DNA of 64,000 nucleotides, from contig CM055092.1 of the NCBI GenBank assembly GCA_029204225.1, forward strand, positions 85,433,878 through 85,497,877, given 5' to 3'. The position numbers were made by a program, and so were the translations under genes. This document shows, in pieces, positions 23,483 to 34,007 of this stretch. Every line of letters starts with the position of its first letter. The stretch's first letter is position 1. The notes under the pieces were generated by a model that saw only the letters and a program-made list of their open reading frames with translations, had not been told where the DNA came from and did no database searches. This stretch comes from Diphasiastrum complanatum. Its lineage: Eukaryota; Streptophyta; Lycopodiopsida; Lycopodiales; Lycopodiaceae.

Positions 23483-26400
23483 ATGGCTACAAATGGAGGC
23501 TACATGTTGGAAAGCAATGATAGGCTTACCTCCCTCAACTATTCTACTTGGAAAGTAAGGATGGAGTCTTTGCTTGAGATGAATGAGTTGATGGATATTG
23601 TTGTAGGTGTGGAGGAGAGACCTTTGGCACCTCAAGAACAATTGAGGTATGACAAGAGGGCAAAGAAAGCCCTTCACATGATCAAGATGAATGTGACAAA
23701 TGAGCTTATCAAAGAGGTTGGTAAGTGCACATCATCTAGTGAAGCTTGGGAAGCCTTGAAGAAGGTTTATGAATCCAAGTCTACTTCTAGAGTGTTGACT
23801 TTAAGAAGGCAAATCTTTTCTTGTATGCAAAAGAAGAGTGAGAATGGACATGCTTTTGTTTTGAGAGTTAAAGCATTGAATGATGAGTTAGCATGCATTA
23901 ATGATGGCATAAATAATGAGGAGCTTGTTCAAGTGATTCTCAATGGCTTGTTGGATGATCATGCTAATCTTGTTCAAAGTTATGCTATCCAAAAATGTTT
24001 ACCAAGTGTTGGAGACTTGCAAGAGGTCTTGTTGGCTGAAGAATTCAGGTTGCAAGCAAGAGTGGGAGCATCTTCTACATCTCAAGGAGGAGAAGAGGAG
24101 GCAATGTTCTCTAAAGGCAAGTTCAAGGGCAAAGGTAAAAGCAATTGGTCTAAAGGGCAAGACCAAGGTGAGCACTCTACTTTTGGCAAAAAGAAGGATA
24201 GATCTAAGCTAAAATGTTTCTATTGTGGAGTCAAAGGGCATTTTGCTAGTGATTGTTTTAAGAAAAAGAGGGATCAAGGGGAAAAGCAAACCAATCTAAC
24301 TATTGATGAGGGTGGGGATGAGCTTCTTTCAAATGATGCTTTTGTTATGTCATCTTGCTTGTTGGCTAATCATGGAGACATTGATCCTTGGTGGATTGAT
24401 AGTGGAGCCACTTCTCATATGACATATCATAAAGAGTATTTTTCATCTTTAATGGCATTTGATGGTGATAGGAAGGTAATCTATACCGCAAATGATGGTG
24501 AGTGTGCAATCAAGGGGATTGGCACAATTCCTATTTCACTTTCTACAAATAGGAATATAGAATTGAAAGATGTTTTGCTCATTCCATCCATTACCAAGAA
24601 CTTACTTAGTGTAAGCCAAATGCTTGACAAAGGATTCAAAGTTGAGTTTGATGGTGATGCTTGCTTGATCAAAAAGGGGTGTAGTATCATTGCAAAAGGG
24701 AAAAGGCAAGGGAAATTGTTCAAGCTTGATGCATGTGTTGTTGCTAACCAAGTTGGATGCATGGCAAATGAACAAATGTCAATTCAAGAGGTATGGCATA
24801 AAAGGATGGGACATCTCAACTACAAGGCCTTGGAGGTAATAGCCAAAAAGGAGGTAGTAAGGGGACTTCCCAAGTCTCTTACTTGCTTGAATCATGTTTG
24901 TGAAGAATGTGCTTTGTCTAAATCACATAGATTGCCATATACTAGATCTATATCTAGATCTAAGATGCCTTTTTCTCTCTTGCATTCGGATATTCATGGT
25001 GTTACTACAATTAGCAATGGAGGTGCTAAGATGTATGTAACTTTCATTGATGATTTTAGTAGATTTTGTTGGGTTTATCTACTAAAGAGCAAGGATGAGG
25101 TGTTTGATGTGTTTGTCAAGTTCAAAGTTGCTATTGAGACTCAATTTACAACCAAAATCAAATGCTTGAGGAGCGACAATGGTGGTGAATACATTTCTAA
25201 CAAATTCAAAGCCTTTTGCGATGAGCATGGGATCAAGAGGGAGTACACATGTCCAAGAACACCACAACAAAATGGAGTGGCCGAGAGGAAGAATAGAACC
25301 TTGTGTGAGAGTGCAAAGGCAATGAGATTGAATGCTAATCTTCCTAAACCTTTTTGGAGTGATGCTTTGTTGTGTGCAAATTTCCTATGCAATAGATGGC
25401 CAAGTGTTGTATTGGAAGGAAAAACCCCTTTTGAAGCTTTGTTTGGTACGAAGCCTAATGTCAAGTTTCTAAGAACTTTTGGATGCATTTGCTACTTCAA
25501 CATTACTCTTGATGATAGAACTAAGGAGGATCCATCTTCAAGAAAGGGCATTTTTGTTGGTTATAGTGAAGTAAGCAAAGCATATAGGATTTATGTTCTT
25601 TCAATCAAGAAAGTGTTCACAAGTAGGGATGTCATTTTTGATGAAAGTAACATTCCAAAAGTTGTTTCAAGTGATGATGGTGTTGTTGCAACTAATGTGC
25701 TTGATGACAATGGAGTTGATGACACATTGGATGTGGATGTTGAAGAAGCCTCTTCAAGTCAAATTCCAAGGAGAACTCCAAGGCATAAAGTGAAACCCTC
25801 AAGGCTCACTTATGATGGCAAAGGTAAGCAAGTGGTGGATGGATCCAACTATGCTTTCCTAACTTCTTTTGATGTACCTTCATGTGTAGATGAAGCAAGG
25901 CAAAAAGAGGAATGGATCCAAGCAATGGATCTTGAGTTTGAAGCACTTATGAAGAACAACACATGGAGATTGGTGGAGCTTCCAAAGGGCAAAAGTGCAA
26001 TTGGATGCAAATGGATCTTCAAGGTAAAGACAAATCAAGATGGATCTATCAACAAGTTGAAGGCAAGGTTGGTGGCTAAAGGTTATGCTCAAGAGCATGG
26101 CATTGACTATGAGGAAACCTTTGCACCCGTGGCAAAGATGGTGAGCATAAGAGTAATCATTTCCCTTGCAACTCTTTATGGATGGGATCTTTGGCAATTA
26201 GACATTTCTAATGCTTTCTTGAATGGTGATCTTGAAGAGGAAGTCTACATGGAGCAACCCGAGAGCTATGTTTCTCATAGCAAGCCTAATCATGTGTGTT
26301 TTCTACAAAAAAGTTTGTATGGTCTTAAGCAAGCACCAAGGAGTTGGTATGCTAGGCTTAACTCTTTTCTACTTTCTCAAAACTTCACTATGAGTGAGTA

Positions 26401-27433
26401 TGATCATTCACTTTACTTTAGAATTAGTGCTAATGATGTTACAATCCTTCTAATTTATGTGGATGACATTATTTTAAGTGGAGGGAACAAGGAAGATATA
26501 GAAGATATCAAGAAAGCACTAAAAAAGGAATTTGAAGTGCATGATCTTGGTCTTTTGAGCTATATCTTAGGAATAGAAGTAATTAGAACTTCTCAAATCA
26601 CTTTTATTTCACAAGAGAAGTATGCTATTTCTATTCTCAATAGATTTCATATGGTAGATGCAAATCCTATTGATACACCTATGGAATCACATGTAAAGCT
26701 AACTATAAGAGGTAATGAAAGATCCTTCGAGGACATTACTCTCTATAGGAAGCTAATAGGTTCTCTTATATATCTAACCATCACAAGACCTGATTTATCT
26801 TATTGTGTTGGTAGATTAAGCCAATTCATGCAAGATCCTAGCATAGAACATTGGAAACTAGGAAAGAGGATCTTGAGATACATCTCGGGAACAAAAGATT
26901 TTGGCATTGTTTATAGAGGCTCATCACCTAACTTATTTGGTTTTTCAGATTCAGATTTTGCAGGAGACCTTATGGATAGAAAATCCATAAATGCACATGC
27001 TATTTTCATAGGTGATGGAGCTATCTCATGGATGTCGAAGAAACAAGCAACTATATCACTTTCTTCTAGTGAGGCCGAGTACAAAGCTTTGACATCATGC
27101 ACAAAGGAGATGGTGTGGATCAAGAGGATGATTATGGAGCTTCATTTGCTGGATTTTTCAGAGAGTCCAATCATCTTTTGTGACAACCTTTCAGCCCAAA
27201 GTCTAGCAAGCAATCCGGTTTTCCATGCAAGGAGCAAACATATCGAGGTGGCTTACCATTTTGTGAGAGAACAAGTGTTGGCAAAAGAGATCAAGCTTGA
27301 ACATGTCCCATCAAAGGAATGTGTGGCTGATATCTTTACCAAAGCATTGGGAAAGGACTTATTTTTCAAGCATAGAACAAGTCTTGGTGTACTTTCTAAA
27401 TCTATGCTAAAACTAGTTGAAGAGGGAGTGTGA
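23483..27433 (+). CDS. Copia gag-pol polyprotein, intact, 1316 aa
   Basis: Encodes all proteins for copia retrotransposition. Order: gag (about residues 10-200), CCHC zinc knuckle CFYCGVKGHFASDC at 245-258, aspartic protease WWIDSGATSHM with catalytic D306, pre-integrase starting VWHKRMGH near 438, integrase with D503, D565 and E601 (35 residues between the last two), reverse transcriptase with D907 and YVDD (D994, D995), RNase H with FSDSDFAGD (D1156) and SSSEAEYKAL. The start ATG at 23483 follows a ~600-base leader and matches the start of the relic at 2867. The TGA stop (27431-27433) lies inside the first bases of the 3' LTR, so the purine tract is coding. No frameshift separates gag from pol. 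Every active-site residue I looked for is present. Confidence 0.97.
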   Translation: MATNGGYMLESNDRLTSLNYSTWKVRMESLLEMNELMDIVVGVEERPLAPQEQLRYDKRAKKALHMIKMNVTNELIKEVGKCTSSSEAWEALKKVYESKSTSRVLTLRRQIFSCMQKKSENGHAFVLRVKALNDELACINDGINNEELVQVILNGLLDDHANLVQSYAIQKCLPSVGDLQEVLLAEEFRLQARVGASSTSQGGEEEAMFSKGKFKGKGKSNWSKGQDQGEHSTFGKKKDRSKLKCFYCGVKGHFASDCFKKKRDQGEKQTNLTIDEGGDELLSNDAFVMSSCLLANHGDIDPWWIDSGATSHMTYHKEYFSSLMAFDGDRKVIYTANDGECAIKGIGTIPISLSTNRNIELKDVLLIPSITKNLLSVSQMLDKGFKVEFDGDACLIKKGCSIIAKGKRQGKLFKLDACVVANQVGCMANEQMSIQEVWHKRMGHLNYKALEVIAKKEVVRGLPKSLTCLNHVCEECALSKSHRLPYTRSISRSKMPFSLLHSDIHGVTTISNGGAKMYVTFIDDFSRFCWVYLLKSKDEVFDVFVKFKVAIETQFTTKIKCLRSDNGGEYISNKFKAFCDEHGIKREYTCPRTPQQNGVAERKNRTLCESAKAMRLNANLPKPFWSDALLCANFLCNRWPSVVLEGKTPFEALFGTKPNVKFLRTFGCICYFNITLDDRTKEDPSSRKGIFVGYSEVSKAYRIYVLSIKKVFTSRDVIFDESNIPKVVSSDDGVVATNVLDDNGVDDTLDVDVEEASSSQIPRRTPRHKVKPSRLTYDGKGKQVVDGSNYAFLTSFDVPSCVDEARQKEEWIQAMDLEFEALMKNNTWRLVELPKGKSAIGCKWIFKVKTNQDGSINKLKARLVAKGYAQEHGIDYEETFAPVAKMVSIRVIISLATLYGWDLWQLDISNAFLNGDLEEEVYMEQPESYVSHSKPNHVCFLQKSLYGLKQAPRSWYARLNSFLLSQNFTMSEYDHSLYFRISANDVTILLIYVDDIILSGGNKEDIEDIKKALKKEFEVHDLGLLSYILGIEVIRTSQITFISQEKYAISILNRFHMVDANPIDTPMESHVKLTIRGNERSFEDITLYRKLIGSLIYLTITRPDLSYCVGRLSQFMQDPSIEHWKLGKRILRYISGTKDFGIVYRGSSPNLFGFSDSDFAGDLMDRKSINAHAIFIGDGAISWMSKKQATISLSSSEAEYKALTSCTKEMVWIKRMIMELHLLDFSESPIIFCDNLSAQSLASNPVFHARSKHIEVAYHFVREQVLAKEIKLEHVPSKECVADIFTKALGKDLFFKHRTSLGVLSKSMLKLVEEGV
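27419..27428 (+). other. Polypurine tract of the intact copia element
   Basis: GAAGAGGGAG immediately before the 3' LTR; also translated as the last residues of the polyprotein. Confidence 0.9.
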
Positions 27434-28081
27434 AAAATTGTCAACTAGTAGTATTTTCCTAACTTGAGATTTTGTAGGCCTATGGCCAAATAAAAGTTAG
27501 AGATAGGTTCATACATGTATGTAGAGGCCCAAAGTATGTGTACACTACTTTTGAGGTCACATTAATTAGAGGAGGTCGAGTGTGGAGCTCTTCTATTGGC
27601 TCATAATTTGGTGCATTCCTATTTGACCAAATTTCTAGGTATATGGGTGAATCCTATTGGACCCCAATTTTAGCCTATCATAAGACAAGTGGCCAAGAGG
27701 CACTATGGCTGCTATAAATAGCCATCTCCACGAGTATGTACACATCTCATTTTCATTCTATTGAATGAATGTTATGCTCTTTGAAGGTCCATCTTCTTCT
27801 CTCTCACTTTTTTGTTCATATCTTGCATTCTAGCCACTAGAATTGTGATTTCTTTGTTGCTATGGCTTCACACGTGTGAAATGCAGGTTGTAGGCTCTGA
27901 AGTACGGACAGGGACAGCAAGTTTCTGTTTGTGGAAGCTTATGATCAGATTTTGATGTTTAGTTGATGTTTAGTATGCTTAACATCACAATTTCTATCAT
28001 TTTTTCAATCTAGATGTGCATAACTTCCATGGCCAAGATCTTTATGAAACTTTAGCATCTTTTGGATCTGAGTTTTTCACA
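27429..28081 (+). repeat. 3' LTR of the intact copia element
   Basis: 653 bp, same sequence as 22221-22873 by eye, followed by the second GGCAG. Confidence 0.97.
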
Positions 28082-28086
28082 GGCAG

Positions 28087-28179
28087 CACCTTGCACAACA
28101 GTTGTCTTGATGAACCCCAAACCGTGGCCATTTCCGTGAGATTCGCATAGCTGACCGGCCAGTCGGCTCTGATACCACA
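28087..28179 (-). other. Element A leader next to its PBS
   Basis: Continuation of 22220 after the copia. Holds GCTCTGATACCA (28166-28177), the complement of the tRNA-Met primer site, two bases from the 5' LTR. Its counterpart in B is 30172-30264. The copia insertion falls inside the first leader hairpin. Confidence 0.9.
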
Positions 28180-29424
28180 TGTAGCGCAGGCATCCCAAAG
28201 GGAGCCGGGAACCACGACTTAGCTTCCCAGCCTTCAACTCTTGCCATCCGAACCCACTTGACATACAAGCAGCCAACTCGCCAACAACGATCAGACTTAA
28301 CCAACTTGAAGTTCCAAAAACCAACATTGAGATCCAACCTGGCGCCATGCCAGATCGGGGGTCCCGACGTGGGTGACTTCCCTCCAAGCAAGCCGCCCGA
28401 CATACATCAAACTTAACCAACTCGAAGCTTCGTTACAAACGAGTAACATCCATTCCAAGCAAGCGGTCTGACTTACATCAGACTTAACCAACTGAAAGCT
28501 TCGTCACGAGCGCTGGAAGCCAACCCGGCGCCACGCCAGACTGGACAGCCATAAACAGGTAACATCCACCCAAGCAAGCCATTCAACTCAGCCGACAGGT
28601 TAGAGCCCGTTCCCCAAGAGCTTAACCCATTCACGTTCATGCAAGGAACACTCAGTACCACAAGCCGCGACAGATATGGAAACAACCAGTTCCTGGACCA
28701 AATGGTCCCGACAGCATACCGCTGGCGCCACGGACCGAATGGTCCCGACGGCATACCGCTGGCGTCCCGGGATACGACCCTCAGCTATGTGCCAAGTTAA
28801 AAATTTTGAAAGCGGCCTTACAACTGGCGCTTTTACCGAACACTGAAACCCAGAAGGTAATCAGAGTCAGTTTGAGGAAAATCCCATTTTATTGATACAT
28901 CTGAGAAGGTTACATTTCAAGTGTGTGACCGACCCTAGTCTCCGGGGCGCTAGCATGCCAAGGCGAGAGCCATGACAACATTCCAGCAAGGGAGGCTGAG
29001 ACTTGGTTGGAGCTCGCCCTGAGTCGCAACTCGCACTCCCCTATAGTATTGGTGTGATTCGGCACCCCCCCTCATACCAAGCACTCTACCCAAGCTGGTA
29101 AAGCACGTTTTTCTCTCTCTAGGATTTTCTCTTTCTAGAAAGTCATTTTCTCTCTCTAGATTTTATTGATCCCCAGGCTTCCTTTAATCATGCCTAGATC
29201 GTGTGAGGTGATTGCACATCGATCTGAGCTTTCTGGACTTCGCTAGAACCGATCAAAGATTTTCAGCCATAGGAACTTGGCGCCGGCTGGATTCTGGTCA
29301 CAGTGGCGCCGGGAGCGGCGCCGGCGCCGATGGCGCCGAGAGCAGCAGGGGTGCTGCTGGCGCCGGGGACATAGCTGGCGCCGATGGCGCCGGAAGTAAA
29401 GCTTGTAAAGGTAGCTTTACAACA
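28180..29424 (-). repeat. Element A 5' LTR
   Basis: 1245 bp partner of 18342-19586. Differences noted by eye include A/T near 28654 and two transitions in the GGCGCC module near 29338-29351. Confidence 0.92.
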
Positions 29425-29541
29425 GCTTACCACTATGCCAACTGGTCGGTTTGGCGACCACTATGCCTTGGGTTTCATGTGTGGCTTGTCTTTGCCTTTG
29501 GTTAGCTTTTGGGGACGGATTCTGAGTTGGCTTTCGGGTTG
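29425..29541 (+). repeat. Element C 5' LTR, middle piece between A and B
   Basis: 117 bp matching 38188-38304 of C's 3' LTR (shared CACTATGCCTTGGGTTTCAT). It is the only sequence separating the head-to-head 5' LTRs of A and B. Confidence 0.88.
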
Positions 29542-30171
29542 TGTTGTAAAGCTACCTTTACAAGCTTTACTTGCGGCGCCATCGGCGCCAGCTATGTCCC
29601 CGGCGCCAGCAGCGCCCCTGCTGCTCTCGGCGCCAACGGCGCCGGCGCCGCTCCCGGCGCCACTGTGACCAGAATCCAGCCGGCGCCAAGTTCCTATGGC
29701 TGAAAATCTTTGATCGGTTCTAGCGAAGTCCAGAGAGCTCAGATCGATGTGCAATCACCTCACACGATCTAGGCATGATTAAAGGAAGCCTGGGGATCAA
29801 TAAAGTCCAGTCTGGCGTGGCGCCGGGTTGGCTTCCAGCGCTCGTGACGAAGCTTTCAGTTGGTTAAGTCTGATGTAAGTCAGACCGCTTGCTTGGAATG
29901 GATGTTACTCGTTTGTAACGAAGCTTCGAGTTGGTTAAGTTTGATGTATGTCGGGCGGCTTGCTTGGAGGGAAGTCACCCACGTCGGGACCCCCGATCTG
30001 GCATGGCGCCAGGTTGGATCTCAATGTTGGTTTGCGGAACTTCAAGTTGGTTAAGTCTGATCGTTGTTGGCGAGTTGGCTGCTTGTATGTCAAGTGGGTT
30101 TGGATGGCAATAGTTGAAGGCTGGGAAGCTAAGTCGTGGGTCCCGGCTCCCTTTGGGATGCCTGCGCTACA
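29542..30171 (+). repeat. Element B 5' LTR with 615-bp internal deletion
   Basis: Both ends match the 3' LTR at 32763-34007, but sequence equivalent to 33026-33640 is missing; the junction reads CAATAAA then GTCCAG. The lost part includes the pyrimidine-rich TCTCTCTCTAG block and the AATAAAG region, so transcription from this LTR is probably impaired. Confidence 0.92.
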
Positions 30172-30173
30172 TG

Positions 30174-30185
30174 TGGTATCAGAGC
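30174..30185 (+). other. Element B primer-binding site
   Basis: TGGTATCAGAGC, two bases after the LTR end. Confidence 0.93.
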
Positions 30186-30261
30186 CGACTGGCCGGTCAG
30201 CTATGCGGATCTCACGGAAATGGCCACGGTTTGGGGTTCATCAAGACAACTGTTGTGCAAG

Positions 30262-30647
30262 GTGCTGTCCACAGTGTAAGCACGGGTGCGTCCACGGTCG
30301 GGGTGGTCGGCAGAACGGGGGACTTGATGAGTCAAAGTGCTGCCCTTGAGGTGTAAGCACGGTCAGTTCTCGCGGTTCGGGCCTGGCGCTGTCTGCACGT
30401 AGGGCGGATGAGGCAAAGTGCTGCCTAGGGAGGTGAAAGCACGGTCTGTACCTTGTGGGGTGCGGGGCGACATATTCGAACTGTACGGGTCAACCATTGA
30501 TACAGAGATGCTGCTCGAATTCGGGTGTAAAGCACGGGTGGTTAGCTGCCGGTGCGGGATAGCTGCCGATCGTTTAGCTATAAGGGCTATCGACCAAAAG
30601 GTGGTGGGGCGTGACTGAGGCAATGTGCTGCTTAATGGTGAAAGCAC
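30262..30647 (+). other. Leader hairpin array of element B, five copies
   Basis: Five motifs at 30262-30283, 30337-30360, 30418-30442, 30508-30535 and 30625-30647. Each has a 5' arm GTGCT (ATGCT in the fourth) and a 3' arm AGCAC. Copies two, three and five also have inner arms GCC/GGT or GCT/GGT and a 3-base 3' bulge (GAA or GTA). The pattern is seen directly; that it folds as RNA is inference. Located between PBS and the rest of the interior, as in A and C. Confidence 0.75.
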
Positions 30648-30923
30648 GGATAGTTGGAGGGGTGTCCTATGTGGGCTGATTCTGTGATCGATTTGTATGG
30701 GCGCGGCCAGGCAAAGGTCCGTTGGCAGGACCATCTCAAAGGGGGACCTTGCCTTTGTTACTTGTTAGTAAACATGCCTGAGTGTCTTACTTGTACGTAT
30801 TCGTGGTGAGTCTTAGTACTCGTGCTTTGCCTGGTTTGCATGATTGCTTGTGATACAAGGAGCTGATGGCTCGAGAAGGAACCTTTTCTTTTGAAGGCTG
30901 ATACCATCAAACAAAGAGGACTA

Positions 30924-31428
30924 CAGAATCTGTGGGGCGGATTTGAAGTTCAAGTACTCACACGTGAACGACAACGAAACGACTCAATGTTTGCAAAGGA
31001 TGGATGGCTAGCCTGTTTCTTGGGTTAGTTTCATTTGCGACAACGCCCACCAGACGCAAGCAGGAAGTCAAAAGTTGGAAAGGGCCATTTCAGGGGAGAT
31101 CTTCTATGGAGCAGTTGGTCTTCATTTTGGGACGGCCACCTTCGGAACTGAAACTCACTGAGCATGGGCGATATCCAGAATCTGTGCGGCGGATTTGCAG
31201 TTCAAGTACTCGCACGTGAACGACAACGAAATGACTCAATGTTTGCAAAGGATGGATGACTAGCCTGTTTCTTGGGTTAGTTTCATTTGCGACAACGCCC
31301 ACCAGACGCAAGCAGGAAGTCAAAAAGTTGGAAAGGGCAATTTCAGGGGAGATCTTCTATAGCAGTTGGTCTTCATTTTGGGACGGCCACCTTCGGAACT
31401 GAAACTCACTGAGCATGGGTGATATCCA
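30924..31428 (+). repeat. 252-bp tandem duplication inside element B
   Basis: CAGAATCTGTG starts at 30924 and 31176; the two copies run in parallel to about 31428 with scattered substitutions. Element A has a single copy of this region near 20930-21180. Confidence 0.88.
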
Positions 31429-32762
31429 GTATCAGTTGGGTTTTTCCTCAAAGGGGAAAAGACTAGGATCCTCTTCAGAGATTGGCAACAAGTTGGATCG
31501 AGCCATAATCCTAGCCGATGGAAAGCAAAGTGTTGGAAAGGCTTTTTGTCCGAAGAACTCTACTCTAAAGTCCGATCAGCTGATTTATTAAGTGGAGGGG
31601 AACTATCACACACACCTCTCTCTTGGGGCAAATTTTGAATTAAAGTTGATCAAAATGGGGGCAAATTCAAGGTGACCTAGCCATACTCACACGAGGAGAC
31701 TGGCGAACTTTGGACCTAATAAGTTGACAAGTTTTTGTTGTGGAAAGGAAAGTTTGTTATAGGCTTTCTCTGGACCAGCAATGATGAGGAAACATATGAG
31801 TACGCTGGCTTGTGTTACGTGTAAGGCAGCTGATCAATGAAGGAACTGTGAAAGTTGAGTCTTGCATGAGAGACTCGGTATTTCGAACGGACGCTAAGGG
31901 ACAGTTCGCGTTGAGATCGGATTAGTGCAAACTCTGGGTGCATGTTTCTGATTCAAAGAGAGCTACTTGAAGCCAAGCTCGATGTACACTTCTTGTTTTG
32001 ACTGTGAGACAACTAACCAGTGATGGAATTGTGAAAGTCAAATTTTGCGCGACGGACATGGTGCTTCAAACAAACGCGAAGAGATAGTTCGGATGCGGAT
32101 CAAACTGGTGCGACACTTTGGCTTTCCACGAGGTCAATGGTTACATTTGGGCTGATTCAAAGAGCTACTTCAAGCTAAGTGAGAGGTGCATTGCGGAGTA
32201 CTCAATCTTTGCCTACCTTAAAGAGCCAAGATGGAAAAGTATCAAGATCAGGCTTGGACAAGGAGAGAAATCAAGGTGCAGAAGCAACAAGGCACGGAGT
32301 GGACCATAAAGTGGGCAATCAAACGATAAATCCTTCGGCTCAGGGAGCCTTGATACCTGTGCGGAACTGAACAAACCTGGAGCTCAGGGAGCTCAACACA
32401 AAGTGCATCAAGGACAAATCAGGAGCTCAAAGGAGTTCCAAAGTCGAAAGTCAGAAGCGACAGGGGCGAACATTTCAAAGAAAGGCCTCTGTCACCAATT
32501 AATAAGGTTCTCGGGTTTTACGAAAGCGATATCAAATCTACGCTTTTCCCAGACAAAGATATATTTTCAAGTTATGTAATTTTTCAGTACAAAGAGCTGA
32601 GCCTCCGACTTGTGGTGTGCCAGCTTCAATGTTAATAAAAAGTGGCCAGTAAATTGAGTACTGTGCCTAGTAGCTTAAATGTATAGTCATTTTAATTGGG
32701 AGACACCTTTACTTTAATCTGACATCTGATGAGGACATCAGATTTTATAAAGGTGGGGTGGA

Positions 32763-34007
32763 TGTTGTAAAGCTACCTTTACAAGCTTTACTTGCGGCGC
32801 CATCGGCGCCAGCTATGTCCCCGGCGCCAGCAGCGCCCCTGCTGCTCCCGGCGCCAACGGCGCCGGCGCCGCTCCCGGCGCCACTGTGACCAGAATCCAG
32901 CCGGCGCCAAGTTCCTATGGCTGAAAATCTTTGATCGGTTCTAGCGAAGTCCAGAGAGCTCAGATCGATGTGCAATCACCTCACACGATCTAGGCATGAT
33001 TAAAGGAAGCCTGGGGATCAATAAAATCTAGAGAGAGAAAATGACTTTCTAGAAAGAGAAAATCCTAGAGAGAGAAAAACGTGCTTTACCAGCTTGGGTA
33101 GAGTGCTTGGTATGAGGGGGGGTGCCGAATCACACCAATACTATAGGGGAGTGCGGGTTGCGACTCAGGGCGAGCTCCAACCAAGTCTCAGTCTCCCTTG
33201 CTGGAATGTTGTCATGGCTCTCGCCTTGGCATGCTAGCGCCCCGGAGACTAGGGTCGGTCACACACTTGAAATGTAACCTTCTCAGATTTATCAATAAAG
33301 TGGGATTTTCCTCAAACTGACTCTGATTACCTTCTGGGTTTCAGTGTTCGGTAAAAGCGCCAGTTGTAAGGCCGCTTTCAAAATTTTTAACTTGGCACAT
33401 AGCTGAGGGTCGTATCTCGGGACGCCAGCGGTATGCCGTCGGGACCATTCGGTCCGTGGCGCCAGCGGTATGCTGTCAGGACCATTTGGTCCAGGAACTG
33501 GTTGTTTCCATATCTGTCGCGGCTTGTGGTTCTGAGTGTTCCTTGCATGAACGTGAATGGGTTAAGCTCTTGGGGAACGGGCTCTAACCTGTCGGCTGAG
33601 TTGGATGGCTTGCTTGGGTGGATGTTACCTGTTTATGGCTGTCCAGTCTGGCGTGGCGCCAGGTTGGCTTCCAGCGCTCGTGACGAAGCTTTCAGTTGGT
33701 TAAGTCTGATGTAAGTCAGACCGCTTGCTTGGAATGGATGTTACTCGTTTGTAACGAAGCTTCGAGTTGGTTAAGTTTGATGTATGTCGGGCGGCTTGCT
33801 TGGAGGGAAGTCACCCACGTCGGGACCCCCGATCTGGCATGGCGCCAGGTTGGATCTCAATGTTGGTTTGCGGAACTTCAAGTTGGTTAAGTCTGATCGT
33901 TGTTGGCGAGTTGGCTGCTTGTATGTCAAGTGGGTTTGGATGGCAATAGTTGAAGGCTGGGAAGCTAAGTCGTGGGTCCCGGCTCCCTTTGGGATGCCTG
34001 CGCTACA
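32763..34007 (+). repeat. Element B 3' LTR, complete 1245 bp
   Basis: TGTTGTAAAGC to TGCGCTACA-type termini. Contains eight GGCGCC hexamers between 32796 and 32908, a CAATAAAA near 33019, a CAATAAAG near 33295 and TCTAGAGAGAG blocks. Best reference copy of the family. Confidence 0.95.

Larger units (their letters stand above)
22221..28081 (+). mobile_element. Intact young copia retrotransposon nested in element A
   Basis: 5861 bp with two 653-bp LTRs that I could not distinguish by eye, TSD GGCAG (22216-22220 and 28082-28086), PBS abutting the 5' LTR, purine tract abutting the 3' LTR, and one uninterrupted gag-pol frame. Element B and element C carry the homologous region without the insertion, which confirms the boundaries. 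Identical LTRs and an open polyprotein indicate recent transposition. I cannot see whether it is expressed. Confidence 0.97.
18342..29424 (-). mobile_element. Element A, ORF-less large-LTR retrotransposon carrying a nested copia
   Basis: Two 1245-bp LTRs (18342-19586 and 28180-29424) flank an interior of about 2.7 kb once the nested copia is removed. PBS (28166-28177) and purine tract (19587-19598) are in place. Flanks are GCTTG and GCTTA, a one-substitution TSD. No gag, protease, RT or integrase motif is readable, so the element must depend on proteins from elsewhere. Size and lack of coding sequence fit the LARD (large retrotransposon derivative) concept. I saw about three differences between its LTRs. 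Confidence 0.92.
29542..34007 (+). mobile_element. Element B, ORF-less large-LTR retrotransposon
   Basis: Same family as element A in the opposite orientation. Perfect TSD GGTTG at 29537-29541 and 34008-34012. PBS at 30174-30185 and purine tract AGGTGGGGTGGA at 32751-32762. Interior of 2591 bp with no recognisable coding sequence. The 5' LTR has an internal 615-bp deletion, and the interior has a 252-bp tandem duplication not seen in A, so B diverged structurally after insertion or was already a variant. Confidence 0.93.
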
